13,836 nucleotides of DNA from SIG459 sp045538735 (GTDB lineage: Bacteria > Bacillota > Clostridia > Oscillospirales > Oscillospiraceae). Numbering within the stretch: the first letter of the stretch is position 1; each line of letters starts with the position of its first letter. The notes under the pieces are model-generated. The model saw only the letters and a list, made by a program, of their open reading frames with translations. It was not told where the DNA came from and ran no database searches. Both the position numbers and the translations under genes were made by a program. Positions 7,463 through 13,836 of the stretch are shown in pieces. The DNA is taken from NCBI GenBank assembly GCA_045538735.1, contig JAZSRY010000062.1, positions 1-13,836 of the forward strand, given 5' to 3'.

Positions 7463-9913
7463 ATGAATGAAAAATCAAATGTAATCAATGACTTTGCGCA
7501 GATAGACTCTGTAAGGTGCATAACTGATAGGGTCGCGGGGCTTTTAGAGCTGCGCAAAAATGCGGTTGAGCATATCTGCTGCGAACGCAGCCGCATAGTT
7601 ACGGATTCGTGGAAGAGTACCGACGGTCAGAATCTTGATATAAGAAGGGCCAAGCTGTTCCGTCAGATTATGAGAGAAAACCCTATAGCCATTTGGCCCG
7701 GCGAGCTTGTGGTTGGTTCTCAGTCCCAATTTCCAATCGGTTCATCTCCCTATGTTGATTATAATCCCGACAGCGCCATTGAAAATTTGAAAGGTCTTGA
7801 CGCTTCCGGAGATATGGAGGATTTTACTGCCGAAATCACGGAGGAGGAGCGCCTGAGCATTCTTGAAGACTGCGAGTTCTGGAGCGGAAGATCTCCCGGC
7901 GATATTATCCACGCTGTTGAAAGGGACAAGTTCACGTGGCTGCCCGATTGGGCGGACTCAGGCCTTGTCCTTGGTAAGCAGACCGGTGCGCCTCCCGCAG
8001 TAAGAACCGTTGATTACGGCAAAGTGATCGATATCGGTCTTGAGGGCATTATAAATGAAGCAAAGGAAGCTCTCGCAAAGCTTGAGTATGACGCTGACAG
8101 CGCAAATGACTATGCCCGTGACTGCTTCCTGAATGCGGCGATAATTGCCTGCGAGGGTGCCATAGAATACGCGCAGCGCTATTCCGCCCTTGCTGCAGAG
8201 ATGGCTGCGGAGGAGGAAGATCCCGTTCGTCGCGAAGAGCTTGAGACCATCTCCGAAATTTGCGCTCATGTGCCTGCAAAGCCTGCCCGCAGCTTTCGCG
8301 AGGCTGTTCAGAGCTTCTGGTTCATTCATCTGTGCATTAACCTTGAGATGGCCTTCCACGGTGAAACTCCAGGACGCATAGACCAGTATCTCTATCCTAT
8401 GTACCGCAAGGATGTTTTGATTGAGAAGACTCTTTCACGTCAGGATGCAGCTGAGGTGCTGGCCTGCCTGCTCGTGAAGCTTAACCAGATGACATCTGTA
8501 AGAAGCAGCTATACCAAAGCAAATGTTCCGGCAACTCACCTTCAGGCCACCACCGTATGCGGCGTTGATAAGGATGGAAATGATGCATCCAACGAGCTAT
8601 CATATATGATTCTGGAGACGTTGGCACAGGTGAATCTGCCTCAGCCTCCCATTTATGTGCGCTATCATAAGAATATTGACAAGAAGATTTGGCTTAAGGC
8701 TCTTGAGGTGAATGTCCGCCGCGGCGACGGCAACCCCTCTCTTTTGAGCGATGAGCCGAGAATACCCAGCTTCGTTGAGCACGGAGTTTCCCTCGAGGAT
8801 GCAAGAAACTGGTGCGCTGCCGGATGCGCAGGCTCAATTACCTCTGCTTCCATCCACGGCGGCTCTTTGGGTATGAACTATATCAACCTTGCAAAGATGT
8901 TCGAATATGTTCTCAACGACGGCAAGGAACCCAAAAACGGAAAGCAGATAGGACCCAAAACCGGAGATCCCAGCACATTTGTGTGCATCGAGGATTATGT
9001 TGAGGCTTTCAAAAAACAGTTTGATGTACTGTTTAAGATTTTCATTCGTATGAGCCATATGACCGCTTTTGCCGATGTAAACAGCTACCATCTTCCTTTC
9101 TGCTCTGCTCTTGTAAATGACTGCATCAAGAATGGCAAGGATGTGAGAAGCGGCGGTTCAAGATATCCTCAATTCCTCTTCCACGTCAGCGATCGCGGGC
9201 TTCAGGATGTTTCCGACTCTCTCGCGGCTATCAAAAAAGTTGTGTTCGATGATAAAAAAGCCACGATAGAAGAGATTAAAGCAGCTCTCAAGGCTAACTT
9301 CGAAGGCTATGAAGAACTGCACGACAGACTTGCAGCCGCCCCTAAATACGGAAATGACGATGATTATGTGGATAATTTCTTCAGCGAACTGTCTGTCTGG
9401 CTGGAAAACCGCATTCTTGAGGAAAAAAACCCCTTTGGCGAGCCTCAGTGGTCCGGAAGAAGCGGAGCCAATGCCCATATGATGTTCGGACGCGTAACAG
9501 GTGCGCTCCCCAATGGACGCAAAGCATCGGAGCCTCTTGCTGATGGATTTTGCTCTCCCGCACAGGGCTGCGATACCCATGGTCCAACCTGCGTTTTCAA
9601 CTCGGCAGGTAAGGCAAATCACGTTTCCAACTCCAATGCCGCGCTGATGAATATGAAGTTTGAGCGTAAGCTTTTCAATAACAAGGGTAATATTGAAAGA
9701 CTTTCCGCAATTCTTGAGGATTTCTTCAGCACAAACGGCTTCCATGTTCAGATAAACTTCTTGGATCGCGAAGTTCTTCTGGATGCACAGGAGCATCCTG
9801 AAAATCATGCAGACCTGATGGTTCGTGTGGCAGGCTACAGCGCATTCTTCGTTGATCTCCCCAAGAACATTCAGAGCGAGATTATGTCCAGAACAAGTGA
9901 GGAGCTTGAATAA
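7463..9913 (+). CDS. Glycyl radical enzyme (pyruvate formate-lyase family), unknown substrate
   Basis: An 816-residue glycyl radical enzyme. The C-terminal radical loop is RVAGYSAFF with Gly791 as the radical carrier, in the form seen in dehydratase and C-X lyase members rather than pyruvate formate-lyase. The catalytic cysteine is most likely Cys455 in NWCAAGCAGS. Characterised dehydratases and lyases have GCVE there, with Glu two residues on as general base; here that place is Gly457, so the reaction cannot be assigned to diol dehydratase, choline lyase, hydroxyproline dehydratase or isethionate lyase. Cys451 is a second nearby cysteine. An upstream ATG at 7427 coincides with the predicted transcription start; AAGGGA at 7449-7454 supports 7463. 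The neighbours are its activase and two UroD-like proteins, which suggests anaerobic catabolism of an imported solute. Confidence 0.93.
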   Translation: MNEKSNVINDFAQIDSVRCITDRVAGLLELRKNAVEHICCERSRIVTDSWKSTDGQNLDIRRAKLFRQIMRENPIAIWPGELVVGSQSQFPIGSSPYVDYNPDSAIENLKGLDASGDMEDFTAEITEEERLSILEDCEFWSGRSPGDIIHAVERDKFTWLPDWADSGLVLGKQTGAPPAVRTVDYGKVIDIGLEGIINEAKEALAKLEYDADSANDYARDCFLNAAIIACEGAIEYAQRYSALAAEMAAEEEDPVRREELETISEICAHVPAKPARSFREAVQSFWFIHLCINLEMAFHGETPGRIDQYLYPMYRKDVLIEKTLSRQDAAEVLACLLVKLNQMTSVRSSYTKANVPATHLQATTVCGVDKDGNDASNELSYMILETLAQVNLPQPPIYVRYHKNIDKKIWLKALEVNVRRGDGNPSLLSDEPRIPSFVEHGVSLEDARNWCAAGCAGSITSASIHGGSLGMNYINLAKMFEYVLNDGKEPKNGKQIGPKTGDPSTFVCIEDYVEAFKKQFDVLFKIFIRMSHMTAFADVNSYHLPFCSALVNDCIKNGKDVRSGGSRYPQFLFHVSDRGLQDVSDSLAAIKKVVFDDKKATIEEIKAALKANFEGYEELHDRLAAAPKYGNDDDYVDNFFSELSVWLENRILEEKNPFGEPQWSGRSGANAHMMFGRVTGALPNGRKASEPLADGFCSPAQGCDTHGPTCVFNSAGKANHVSNSNAALMNMKFERKLFNNKGNIERLSAILEDFFSTNGFHVQINFLDREVLLDAQEHPENHADLMVRVAGYSAFFVDLPKNIQSEIMSRTSEELE

Positions 9914-9925
9914 AAAGTTACGTCA

Positions 9926-9955
9926 ATGGCTGATGCCTCTTTCGGTATCAGCCAT
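9926..9955 (+). other. Stem-loop between glycyl radical enzyme and activase genes
   Basis: A 12-bp stem (ATGGCTGATGCC with GGTATCAGCCAT, one G-T pair, loop TCTTTC) lies between the two genes without a T tract. It probably stabilises the enzyme mRNA and lowers expression of the activase, which is needed only in small amounts. Confidence 0.55.
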
Positions 9956-9982
9956 CGGACTTTATGATTTGGAGGCTTTGAG

Positions 9983-10909
9983 ATGTCGGAGACTTATGGA
10001 ACAATTTTCAATATACAGCGCTTCAGCACCGATGACGGACCGGGAGTGAGAACTACCGTTTTTATGAAGGGCTGTCCGCTTTTATGTACATGGTGCGCAA
10101 ATCCGGAATCTCAGGCCGCTCACCTTCAGGTAGTCCACCGAACCTCCAAATGCCGCGGATGCGGCAAATGTGCCGCTGTCTGTCCCCAAAAGGCAATAAG
10201 CATTGTTGCCGGAGGGAATAAGCCAGAGGTGAAAATTGACAGAACTCTGTGCACCAACTGCTGTGAGTGTGTGGAAGTCTGCACTCCCGGTGCGATGCAT
10301 GTTTACGGAGAGCGTATCACGGCAAAGGAAGCTTTCGACACAGTTAAGCGCGATGCGGGTTATTATATGCGTTCAGGCGGTGGTGTGACTGTTTCGGGAG
10401 GAGAGCCCATGATGCAAATTGACTTTGTGGCGGAGCTATTTTCTCTTTGCAAGAGCAATGGAATACATACAGCTCTTGATACCTGCGGTTTTTTCCCCAC
10501 GGAATATATAAGCGAAGTCAGCGGACTTGTTGACCTTGTTCTGTTTGACCTGAAAATTATTGATACGGAAGAGCATAAGCACTATACCGGCGTTGATAAT
10601 ACCATCATCCACAGGAATTTGAGAGAGCTTTTGAAAACAGATGCAGAGATATATATCCGTGTGCCGCTGATACCCGAAATTACCGACACCGAATCCAATT
10701 TGAAGGCAATAGCAGCCTTTGTCAAAAAGCTTCAACGTCCTCTTCATATTGATTTGCTTCCTTACCATAATTACGGTGAGAATAAATATAGAATGCTGGA
10801 TATGCCATATTCTCTTTCGGAAGCCAAACGCCAGAGCGAGGAGAAACTGGCGGAGTGTCTGGAAATATTCTTATCTGAAGGTCTCGACTGCCAACTTCAT
10901 GATGATTGA
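9983..10909 (+). CDS. Glycyl radical enzyme activating enzyme (radical SAM)
   Basis: A 308-residue radical SAM protein that uses S-adenosylmethionine to install the glycyl radical on the adjacent enzyme. The cluster-binding motif is CPLLCTWC (Cys31, 35, 38). It is followed by a ferredoxin-like insert with two CxxCxxCxxxC motifs (Cys57, 60, 63, 67 and Cys90, 93, 96, 100), for two further 4Fe-4S clusters. That insert is found in activases of dehydratase and decarboxylase-type enzymes and is absent from PFL activase. The SAM-binding SGGEP is at 138-142. Start by GGAGG at 9971-9975. It is 69 bases downstream of the enzyme gene and almost certainly co-transcribed. Confidence 0.95.
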   Translation: MSETYGTIFNIQRFSTDDGPGVRTTVFMKGCPLLCTWCANPESQAAHLQVVHRTSKCRGCGKCAAVCPQKAISIVAGGNKPEVKIDRTLCTNCCECVEVCTPGAMHVYGERITAKEAFDTVKRDAGYYMRSGGGVTVSGGEPMMQIDFVAELFSLCKSNGIHTALDTCGFFPTEYISEVSGLVDLVLFDLKIIDTEEHKHYTGVDNTIIHRNLRELLKTDAEIYIRVPLIPEITDTESNLKAIAAFVKKLQRPLHIDLLPYHNYGENKYRMLDMPYSLSEAKRQSEEKLAECLEIFLSEGLDCQLHDD

Positions 10910-10968
10910 GCAGCGTTCAGAGCTGAAAAACGCAGGCAAGCTTTTCGGTAATCGGAGGAATTGCGGTT

Positions 10969-11931
10969 ATGACGCCCAGAGAAAATTTCATTAATTTTTT
11001 TAACAACAAATCATATGAGTGGATACCGAACGGGATGGATTTGCTCAATTTTCGTCCCACACTCATACCAGACAATATCAGCAGAGGTCTGATACTCCAG
11101 CAGGAGGCTTATACAGGACCGTTGGGAGGCAAGGACTTTTTTGGCGTTGAGTGGGTGTTTGACCCTGCTGCAAGAGGGGCGATGGAAGTTGAGCCTCTTT
11201 TTGACGATATTGAAGAGTGGGAGGACTATGTGGTTTTCCCGGACTTGGATGCGCTCAGCTGGGAAGCCTGTGCAAAAGAGAACAAAGAATATCTGAACAC
11301 AGATAAAATGGTATATTCCACCATATATACCGGCTTTTTTGAGCGGCTTATATCCTTCGTCGGCTTTGAAAATGCTGCAATTGCCCTTATTGACGAAGAC
11401 CAGAAAGAGTCTGTGCACAAACTTTTTGACAAACTTGCTGATACATACATAAAATTGATTGCAAATCTGCATAAGTACTTTAATGTTGAACTGGTGGAGC
11501 TCCATGATGATTGGGGAACTCAAAGGGGGACAATGTTTTCTGTTGAAACCCACCGAGAGATGCTGATGCCTTATATCAAAAAAGTAGTCGACGGCGCGCA
11601 TTGGGAAGGTGTTTTTATTGAATTGCATTCATGCGGTAAAATCGACGAACTAATTCCCAATGTACTGGAAACCGGGGTCGATACGTGGAAGGGACAGTCT
11701 TCCGTTATCGACCGAAAACAGTTGGTAAGGCAGTTCGGCGACAAATTTAAATTTGGAGCAGATATCAGAATAAATGAAAAATTGCCCGACGATGCTGTGA
11801 TGGAACTGACCCAAAATTTAGTTTCAGAATATCGGGGTAAAAGAATTTGGATTCCAATGGGACCTTATTTCACGCCTGAGCAGAAAAGAATGATGTATGA
11901 TTATATCAAAAGCGCAGGCATCAAACGCTAA
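10969..11931 (+). CDS. UroD-fold protein, MtaA/CmuA methyltransferase-like (copy 2)
   Basis: A 320-residue protein of the uroporphyrinogen decarboxylase superfamily, related to the minus-strand protein at the left of the window: both have an FFERL/VFERL plus VGFE/MGFE block, DIEEWED, and HDDWG (179-183 here). This copy keeps His220 and Cys222 (LHSCGK), two zinc ligands expected for MtaA-type methyltransferases, but the C-terminal region (RIWIPMGPYFTPEQK) has no third cysteine. It may transfer a methyl group with a different ligand set, or do other chemistry. Start by GGAGG at 10954-10958. It closes the glycyl radical enzyme operon, which suggests it acts on a product or a partner of that enzyme. 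No corrinoid protein gene is visible nearby. Confidence 0.87.
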   Translation: MTPRENFINFFNNKSYEWIPNGMDLLNFRPTLIPDNISRGLILQQEAYTGPLGGKDFFGVEWVFDPAARGAMEVEPLFDDIEEWEDYVVFPDLDALSWEACAKENKEYLNTDKMVYSTIYTGFFERLISFVGFENAAIALIDEDQKESVHKLFDKLADTYIKLIANLHKYFNVELVELHDDWGTQRGTMFSVETHREMLMPYIKKVVDGAHWEGVFIELHSCGKIDELIPNVLETGVDTWKGQSSVIDRKQLVRQFGDKFKFGADIRINEKLPDDAVMELTQNLVSEYRGKRIWIPMGPYFTPEQKRMMYDYIKSAGIKR

Positions 11932-11957
11932 GCATTAACTGCCTAAGAATAAAAAAT

Positions 11958-12005
11958 TCCTCCTGCCGATGCCTTTTCATGTGAAAGTGCTGGCGGGAGG
12001 ATTTT
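11958..12005 (+). terminator. Terminator of glycyl radical enzyme operon
   Basis: A long imperfect hairpin, TCCTCCTGCC paired with GGCGGGAGGA plus wobble pairs further in, with a loop that itself contains TTTCATGTGAAA. It is followed by TTTT and preceded by a run of six A, so it may work in both directions. It separates the operon from the acyltransferase gene. Confidence 0.75.
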
Positions 12006-12046
12006 GCATATAAAAAGCGCCGACGGGGATGGGGCAAAATGCGCTG

Positions 12047-12075
12047 TTGCTTTTTTGCCTCTTTTGAAATAAAAT
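12047..12075 (+). promoter_or_regulatory. Candidate promoter of acyltransferase gene
   Basis: TTGCTT (12047-12052) and TAAAAT (12070-12075, 5 of 6 to the -10) are 17 bases apart. Transcription would begin near 12082, immediately upstream of the AAAGGGGG ribosome binding site (12083-12090). Together with the terminator just before, it marks the acyltransferase as a separate unit. Confidence 0.42.
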
Positions 12076-12098
12076 AAACTGCAAAGGGGGTAGCCCGT

Positions 12099-13202
12099 AT
12101 GCTTAAGAGAAATTATAATGTTGATTTGTTCCGCACCCTCGCCGCTGTGCTTGTGGTTTTGCTGCATGTGCTGGGGCAGGGCGGAATTTTGGAAAACACC
12201 TCGCCAAGCGGTGCCAAGCACTGGACTGCCTGGTTTTTTGAAATCAGCGCCTACTGCGCCGTTGACTGCTTCGCTTTGATAAGCGGCTATCTTATGGTGG
12301 GCAAAAATATAAAGCTTAGAAGCATAGCCAAGCTCTGGTTTCAGGTTGTGTTTTATTCTCTGCTGATTACTGTTTTGTTCTTTGCCTTTGTGCCCGAAAG
12401 CGCAAGCATAAAAAGCCTTGTTTTTTCTGTGCTGCCCGTGCTGAGTAAGCAGTGGTGGTATGTGTCCGCCTATTTCGCCCTGTATTTCTTTATCCCCTTC
12501 CTTAATAAGGCGATTGAAAACGTTTCCCAGCAGACATATAAGAAGCTTTTGATAGTCGCTTTAATCGGAGTTTGTTGTTTTGGCCCTGTCCTCTACAAAG
12601 TCTTCTACATTGATACCTTTACCCTTGATAACGGTTATTCGGCCATTTGGCTTATGATCGTCTATCTGTTCGGCGCATATATCAAAAAATACAATTTGCG
12701 GGAGAAAATCACGGCTTCCGGAGGCATTCTTGGCTTTTTCGCTATGATTATCCTGACATTCGCCTTCAGAATCATAGTTTATTTTGCAACGGAGCGGATT
12801 TTCGGCCAGCCGAAATATTATGATATACTTGTGTCCTATGTGTCTGTCACGATACTTTTGTCCGCCGTTTTCCTCTTCCTTTTCTGCCTGAATGTGAAAA
12901 TAAGTGCTGCCGCAGGAAAAGTCATCGCCTTTCTCTCTCCCGCGGCACTGGGTGTGTATCTCATCCATGTCCATCCCCTTATTTTTGAAGGTATACTGAA
13001 AAATGCATTCGTCGGCTTTACGGAGAAATCCCTTGTTCTTATGCTGGTGTATGCTCTGCTTGCCACCTTGGCAATATTCGTCATCTGCACCGCAATAGAA
13101 CTTCTGAGAATACGCTTCTTTAAGCTGATAAAAATCGACGGCTTGTGCGTGTTTATTGAAAACAAGCTCAACGGATTATACTTAAAAGTATTCAAAAGCT
13201 GA
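12099..13202 (+). CDS. Membrane acyltransferase, family 3 (OafA/WecH-like)
   Basis: A 367-residue integral membrane protein of the acyltransferase-3 family, which moves acetyl or similar groups onto cell-surface sugars. The N-terminal signature is NVDLFRTLAAVLVVLLHV, with the conserved Arg12 and His23 ten residues apart. About ten hydrophobic membrane segments follow, and a late FLSPAALGVYLIHVHP (near residue 285) is also typical. The acceptor is unknown; an O-antigen-like wall polysaccharide or glycan is most likely. Start by AAAGGGGG at 12083-12090. It has its own promoter-like site and terminator and no visible tie to the metabolic genes to the left. Confidence 0.9.
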   Translation: MLKRNYNVDLFRTLAAVLVVLLHVLGQGGILENTSPSGAKHWTAWFFEISAYCAVDCFALISGYLMVGKNIKLRSIAKLWFQVVFYSLLITVLFFAFVPESASIKSLVFSVLPVLSKQWWYVSAYFALYFFIPFLNKAIENVSQQTYKKLLIVALIGVCCFGPVLYKVFYIDTFTLDNGYSAIWLMIVYLFGAYIKKYNLREKITASGGILGFFAMIILTFAFRIIVYFATERIFGQPKYYDILVSYVSVTILLSAVFLFLFCLNVKISAAAGKVIAFLSPAALGVYLIHVHPLIFEGILKNAFVGFTEKSLVLMLVYALLATLAIFVICTAIELLRIRFFKLIKIDGLCVFIENKLNGLYLKVFKS

Positions 13203-13216
13203 ATAGTGAAGATTAC

Positions 13217-13249
13217 AAAAACTCCTCTGCCGCAAGCAGAGGAGTTTTT
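13217..13249 (+). terminator. Terminator after acyltransferase gene
   Basis: A perfect 14-bp stem (AAAAACTCCTCTGC with GCAGAGGAGTTTTT) around a CGCAA loop, ending in five T with five A on the opposite side. It is a strong intrinsic terminator and should work from both directions. Confidence 0.88.
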
Positions 13250-13269
13250 GCATTATGCAGTATAACCCT

Positions 13270-13312
13270 CCTTGCTTTACAGATACTAACAGTGCAAATT
13301 TGTAAAGTAAGG
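13270..13312 (+). promoter_or_regulatory. Inverted repeat over a ribosome binding site
   Basis: CCTTGCTTTACA (13270-13281) and TGTAAAGTAAGG (13301-13312) are inverted repeats with one mismatch. The right arm overlaps the AAGGAG ribosome binding site (13309-13314) of the truncated SpoVT-like gene. It could be an operator, for instance for autoregulation, or an RNA stem that hides the ribosome binding site. Confidence 0.4.
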
Positions 13313-13322
13313 AGATTTATAT

Positions 13323-13385
13323 ATGAAAGCAACAGGAATAGTCAGAAGAATTGAGGAATGCGTTATAATAGGGCAAACCGCCTAA
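13323..13385 (+). pseudogene. Truncated SpoVT/AbrB-family regulator, first 12 codons only
   Basis: A 20-codon reading frame with a good AAGGAG site begins MKATGIVRRIEE. Its first ten residues are identical to the conserved N terminus of SpoVT-type AbrB-fold regulators, which continue with DDLGRVVIPKEI. Here the similarity stops after codon 12 (13358), exactly where a foldback element begins, and the frame ends at 13383-13385. The remainder of the gene is not found downstream in this window. The leader and start are thus intact, but the DNA-binding domain is lost. A domesticated 20-residue peptide cannot be excluded. Confidence 0.65.
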
Positions 13386-13435
13386 AACCCGCATAAACAC
13401 TAGGGTTTTCGCTGGTTTGCCCCACTGAACGCATT
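13357..13435. repeat. 79-base foldback element
   Basis: A near-symmetric inverted repeat. From outside to inside: AATGCGTT/AACGCATT, GGGCAAACC/GGTTTGCCC and AAAACCC/GGGTTTT, separated by short unpaired internal loops, with a 12-base loop at 13391-13402. It has the form of a miniature inverted-repeat element or a structured RNA. Its left edge is exactly where SpoVT similarity ends. No target-site duplication was seen. Confidence 0.6.
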
Positions 13436-13446
13436 GGTGTTAAAAA

Positions 13447-13465
13447 CGGGTTTTTGGCGGTTTTT
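13447..13465 (+). terminator. Terminator-like arm with alternative pairing
   Basis: CGGGTTTTTGGCGGT (13447-13461) can pair with 13377-13391 (one mismatch), helped by AACAC (13396-13400) with GTGTT (13437-13441), and it is followed by T residues to 13465. That pairing uses the same bases as the left arm of the foldback element, so the two folds exclude each other. Confidence 0.4.
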
Positions 13466-13473
13466 ATACATAG

Positions 13474-13504
13474 CAAAAGCGAGATGAGTTTCACCTCGCT
13501 TTTG
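13474..13504. terminator. Bidirectional terminator-like hairpin
   Basis: CAAAAGCGAG (13474-13483) pairs with CTCGCTTTTG (13495-13504); a further TGA/TCA pair lies inside, leaving a GTT loop. A/T-rich outer bases on both sides suit an intrinsic terminator in either direction. Confidence 0.6.
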
Positions 13505-13519
13505 TCTTTGTAAAACGAC

Positions 13520-13542
13520 AACCACGGGCTATGCCCGTGGTT
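13520..13542. repeat. Perfect hairpin repeat, IS200/IS605-end-like
   Basis: AACCACGGGC and GCCCGTGGTT form a perfect 10-bp stem with a TAT loop. Short perfect hairpins of this size are the subterminal recognition structures of IS200/IS605 elements, and I recall this type of sequence from gut clostridial genomes, but no transposase is present here. The nearby GGCTATGCC (about 13550-13558) repeats the core. Confidence 0.4.
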
Positions 13543-13772
13543 CAAAGAAGGCTATGCCTATGAGTAGTCCCAACCCAGCGGATGCCTCTCTCTGATGAAG
13601 GAGGTGGATTTTGCGAAGCAAAAGACGGAGGGAGAGAAAACGTTAAGGCAATTTCTCTCCCCCAGTCTCGCGCAAACGCTCGACAGCCCCCTCGTCAGAG
13701 GGGGCCAATAAAAATCCCCACCGCCAACTGAAGTTGGTAGTGGGGCAAGTGTGCGAGAGGAATACGATTCGG

Positions 13773-13836
13773 GAGCCTTAAGGCTCAGCTGGTATCAGGC
13801 CCTTACAGGGCCAGAGCAGGCCACCCGTTATACGGG
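13773..13836 (+). ncRNA. Three tandem hairpins at window edge, possible transposon-associated RNA or end
   Basis: Three short perfect stems follow each other (GAGCC/GGCTC, GGCCC/GGGCC, CCCGT/ACGGG). The order resembles the structured right ends of IS200/IS605 elements, where the guide RNA of TnpB lies, but no tnpB frame is present upstream in this window. The element may continue past the edge. This is a pattern-based guess. Confidence 0.22.

Larger units (their letters stand above)
13505..13836. other. Gene-free block of stacked hairpin repeats
   Basis: No credible gene. The block holds a series of inverted repeats: TTTTGC/GCAAAA (13609-13623), GGGAGAGAAA/TTTCTCTCCC (13630-13661), GCCCCCTC/GAGGGGGC (13686-13705), CCCCAC-CCAAC/GTTGG-GTGGGG (13716-13745), GAGCCTTAAGGCTC (13773-13786), GGCCC/GGGCC (13798-13812) and CCCGT/ACGGG (13824-13836, cut by the window edge). 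The composition, with purine- and pyrimidine-rich GGAGGGAGAG-like stretches, is of the type of dispersed intergenic repeats in gut Clostridia. Confidence 0.55.

Noticed and set aside
13357..13745. CRISPR array among the repeats near the right end
   Set aside because: The repeats are different palindromes, not identical direct repeats with regular spacers, and no cas gene is present.

Overview
The window looks like a chromosomal segment from an anaerobic Bacillota, most likely class Clostridia and gut-type. Ribosome binding sites are strong AGGAGG-like sites, GC is moderate in genes and low between them, and there is an oxygen-sensitive glycyl radical enzyme with its activase. A truncated start of a SpoVT/AbrB-type gene near the right end also points to a spore-former lineage. 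The taxonomy is inference; there is no rRNA or other marker gene.

Layout. Positions 81-1085 (minus strand) hold a uroporphyrinogen-decarboxylase-fold protein of the MtaA/CmuA methyltransferase-like group. After a 600-base AT-rich divergent intergenic region carrying a strong leader terminator, positions 1684-7384 (plus) hold a complete peptide/nickel-type ABC importer: lipoprotein binding protein, two permeases and two ATPases. A separate promoter-like site then precedes a glycyl radical enzyme (7463-9913), its radical SAM activase (9983-10909) and a second UroD-like protein (10969-11931), closed by a terminator. A membrane O-acyltransferase (12099-13202) with its own promoter-like site and terminator looks unrelated.

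The last 500 bases hold a SpoVT/AbrB-like start (12 recognisable codons) that runs into a foldback element, followed by stacked hairpin repeats up to the window edge.

Working model (inference): the importer brings in a small solute, the glycyl radical enzyme cleaves or rearranges it, and the two UroD-like proteins process a product, perhaps a methyl or one-carbon group. The enzyme's active-site motif is GCAGS instead of the GCVE of known dehydratase/lyase members, and the two UroD-like proteins have incomplete zinc-site motifs. The substrate therefore cannot be read off, and this combination is the best candidate here for an undescribed pathway. No corrinoid protein, regulator or microcompartment gene lies within the window.
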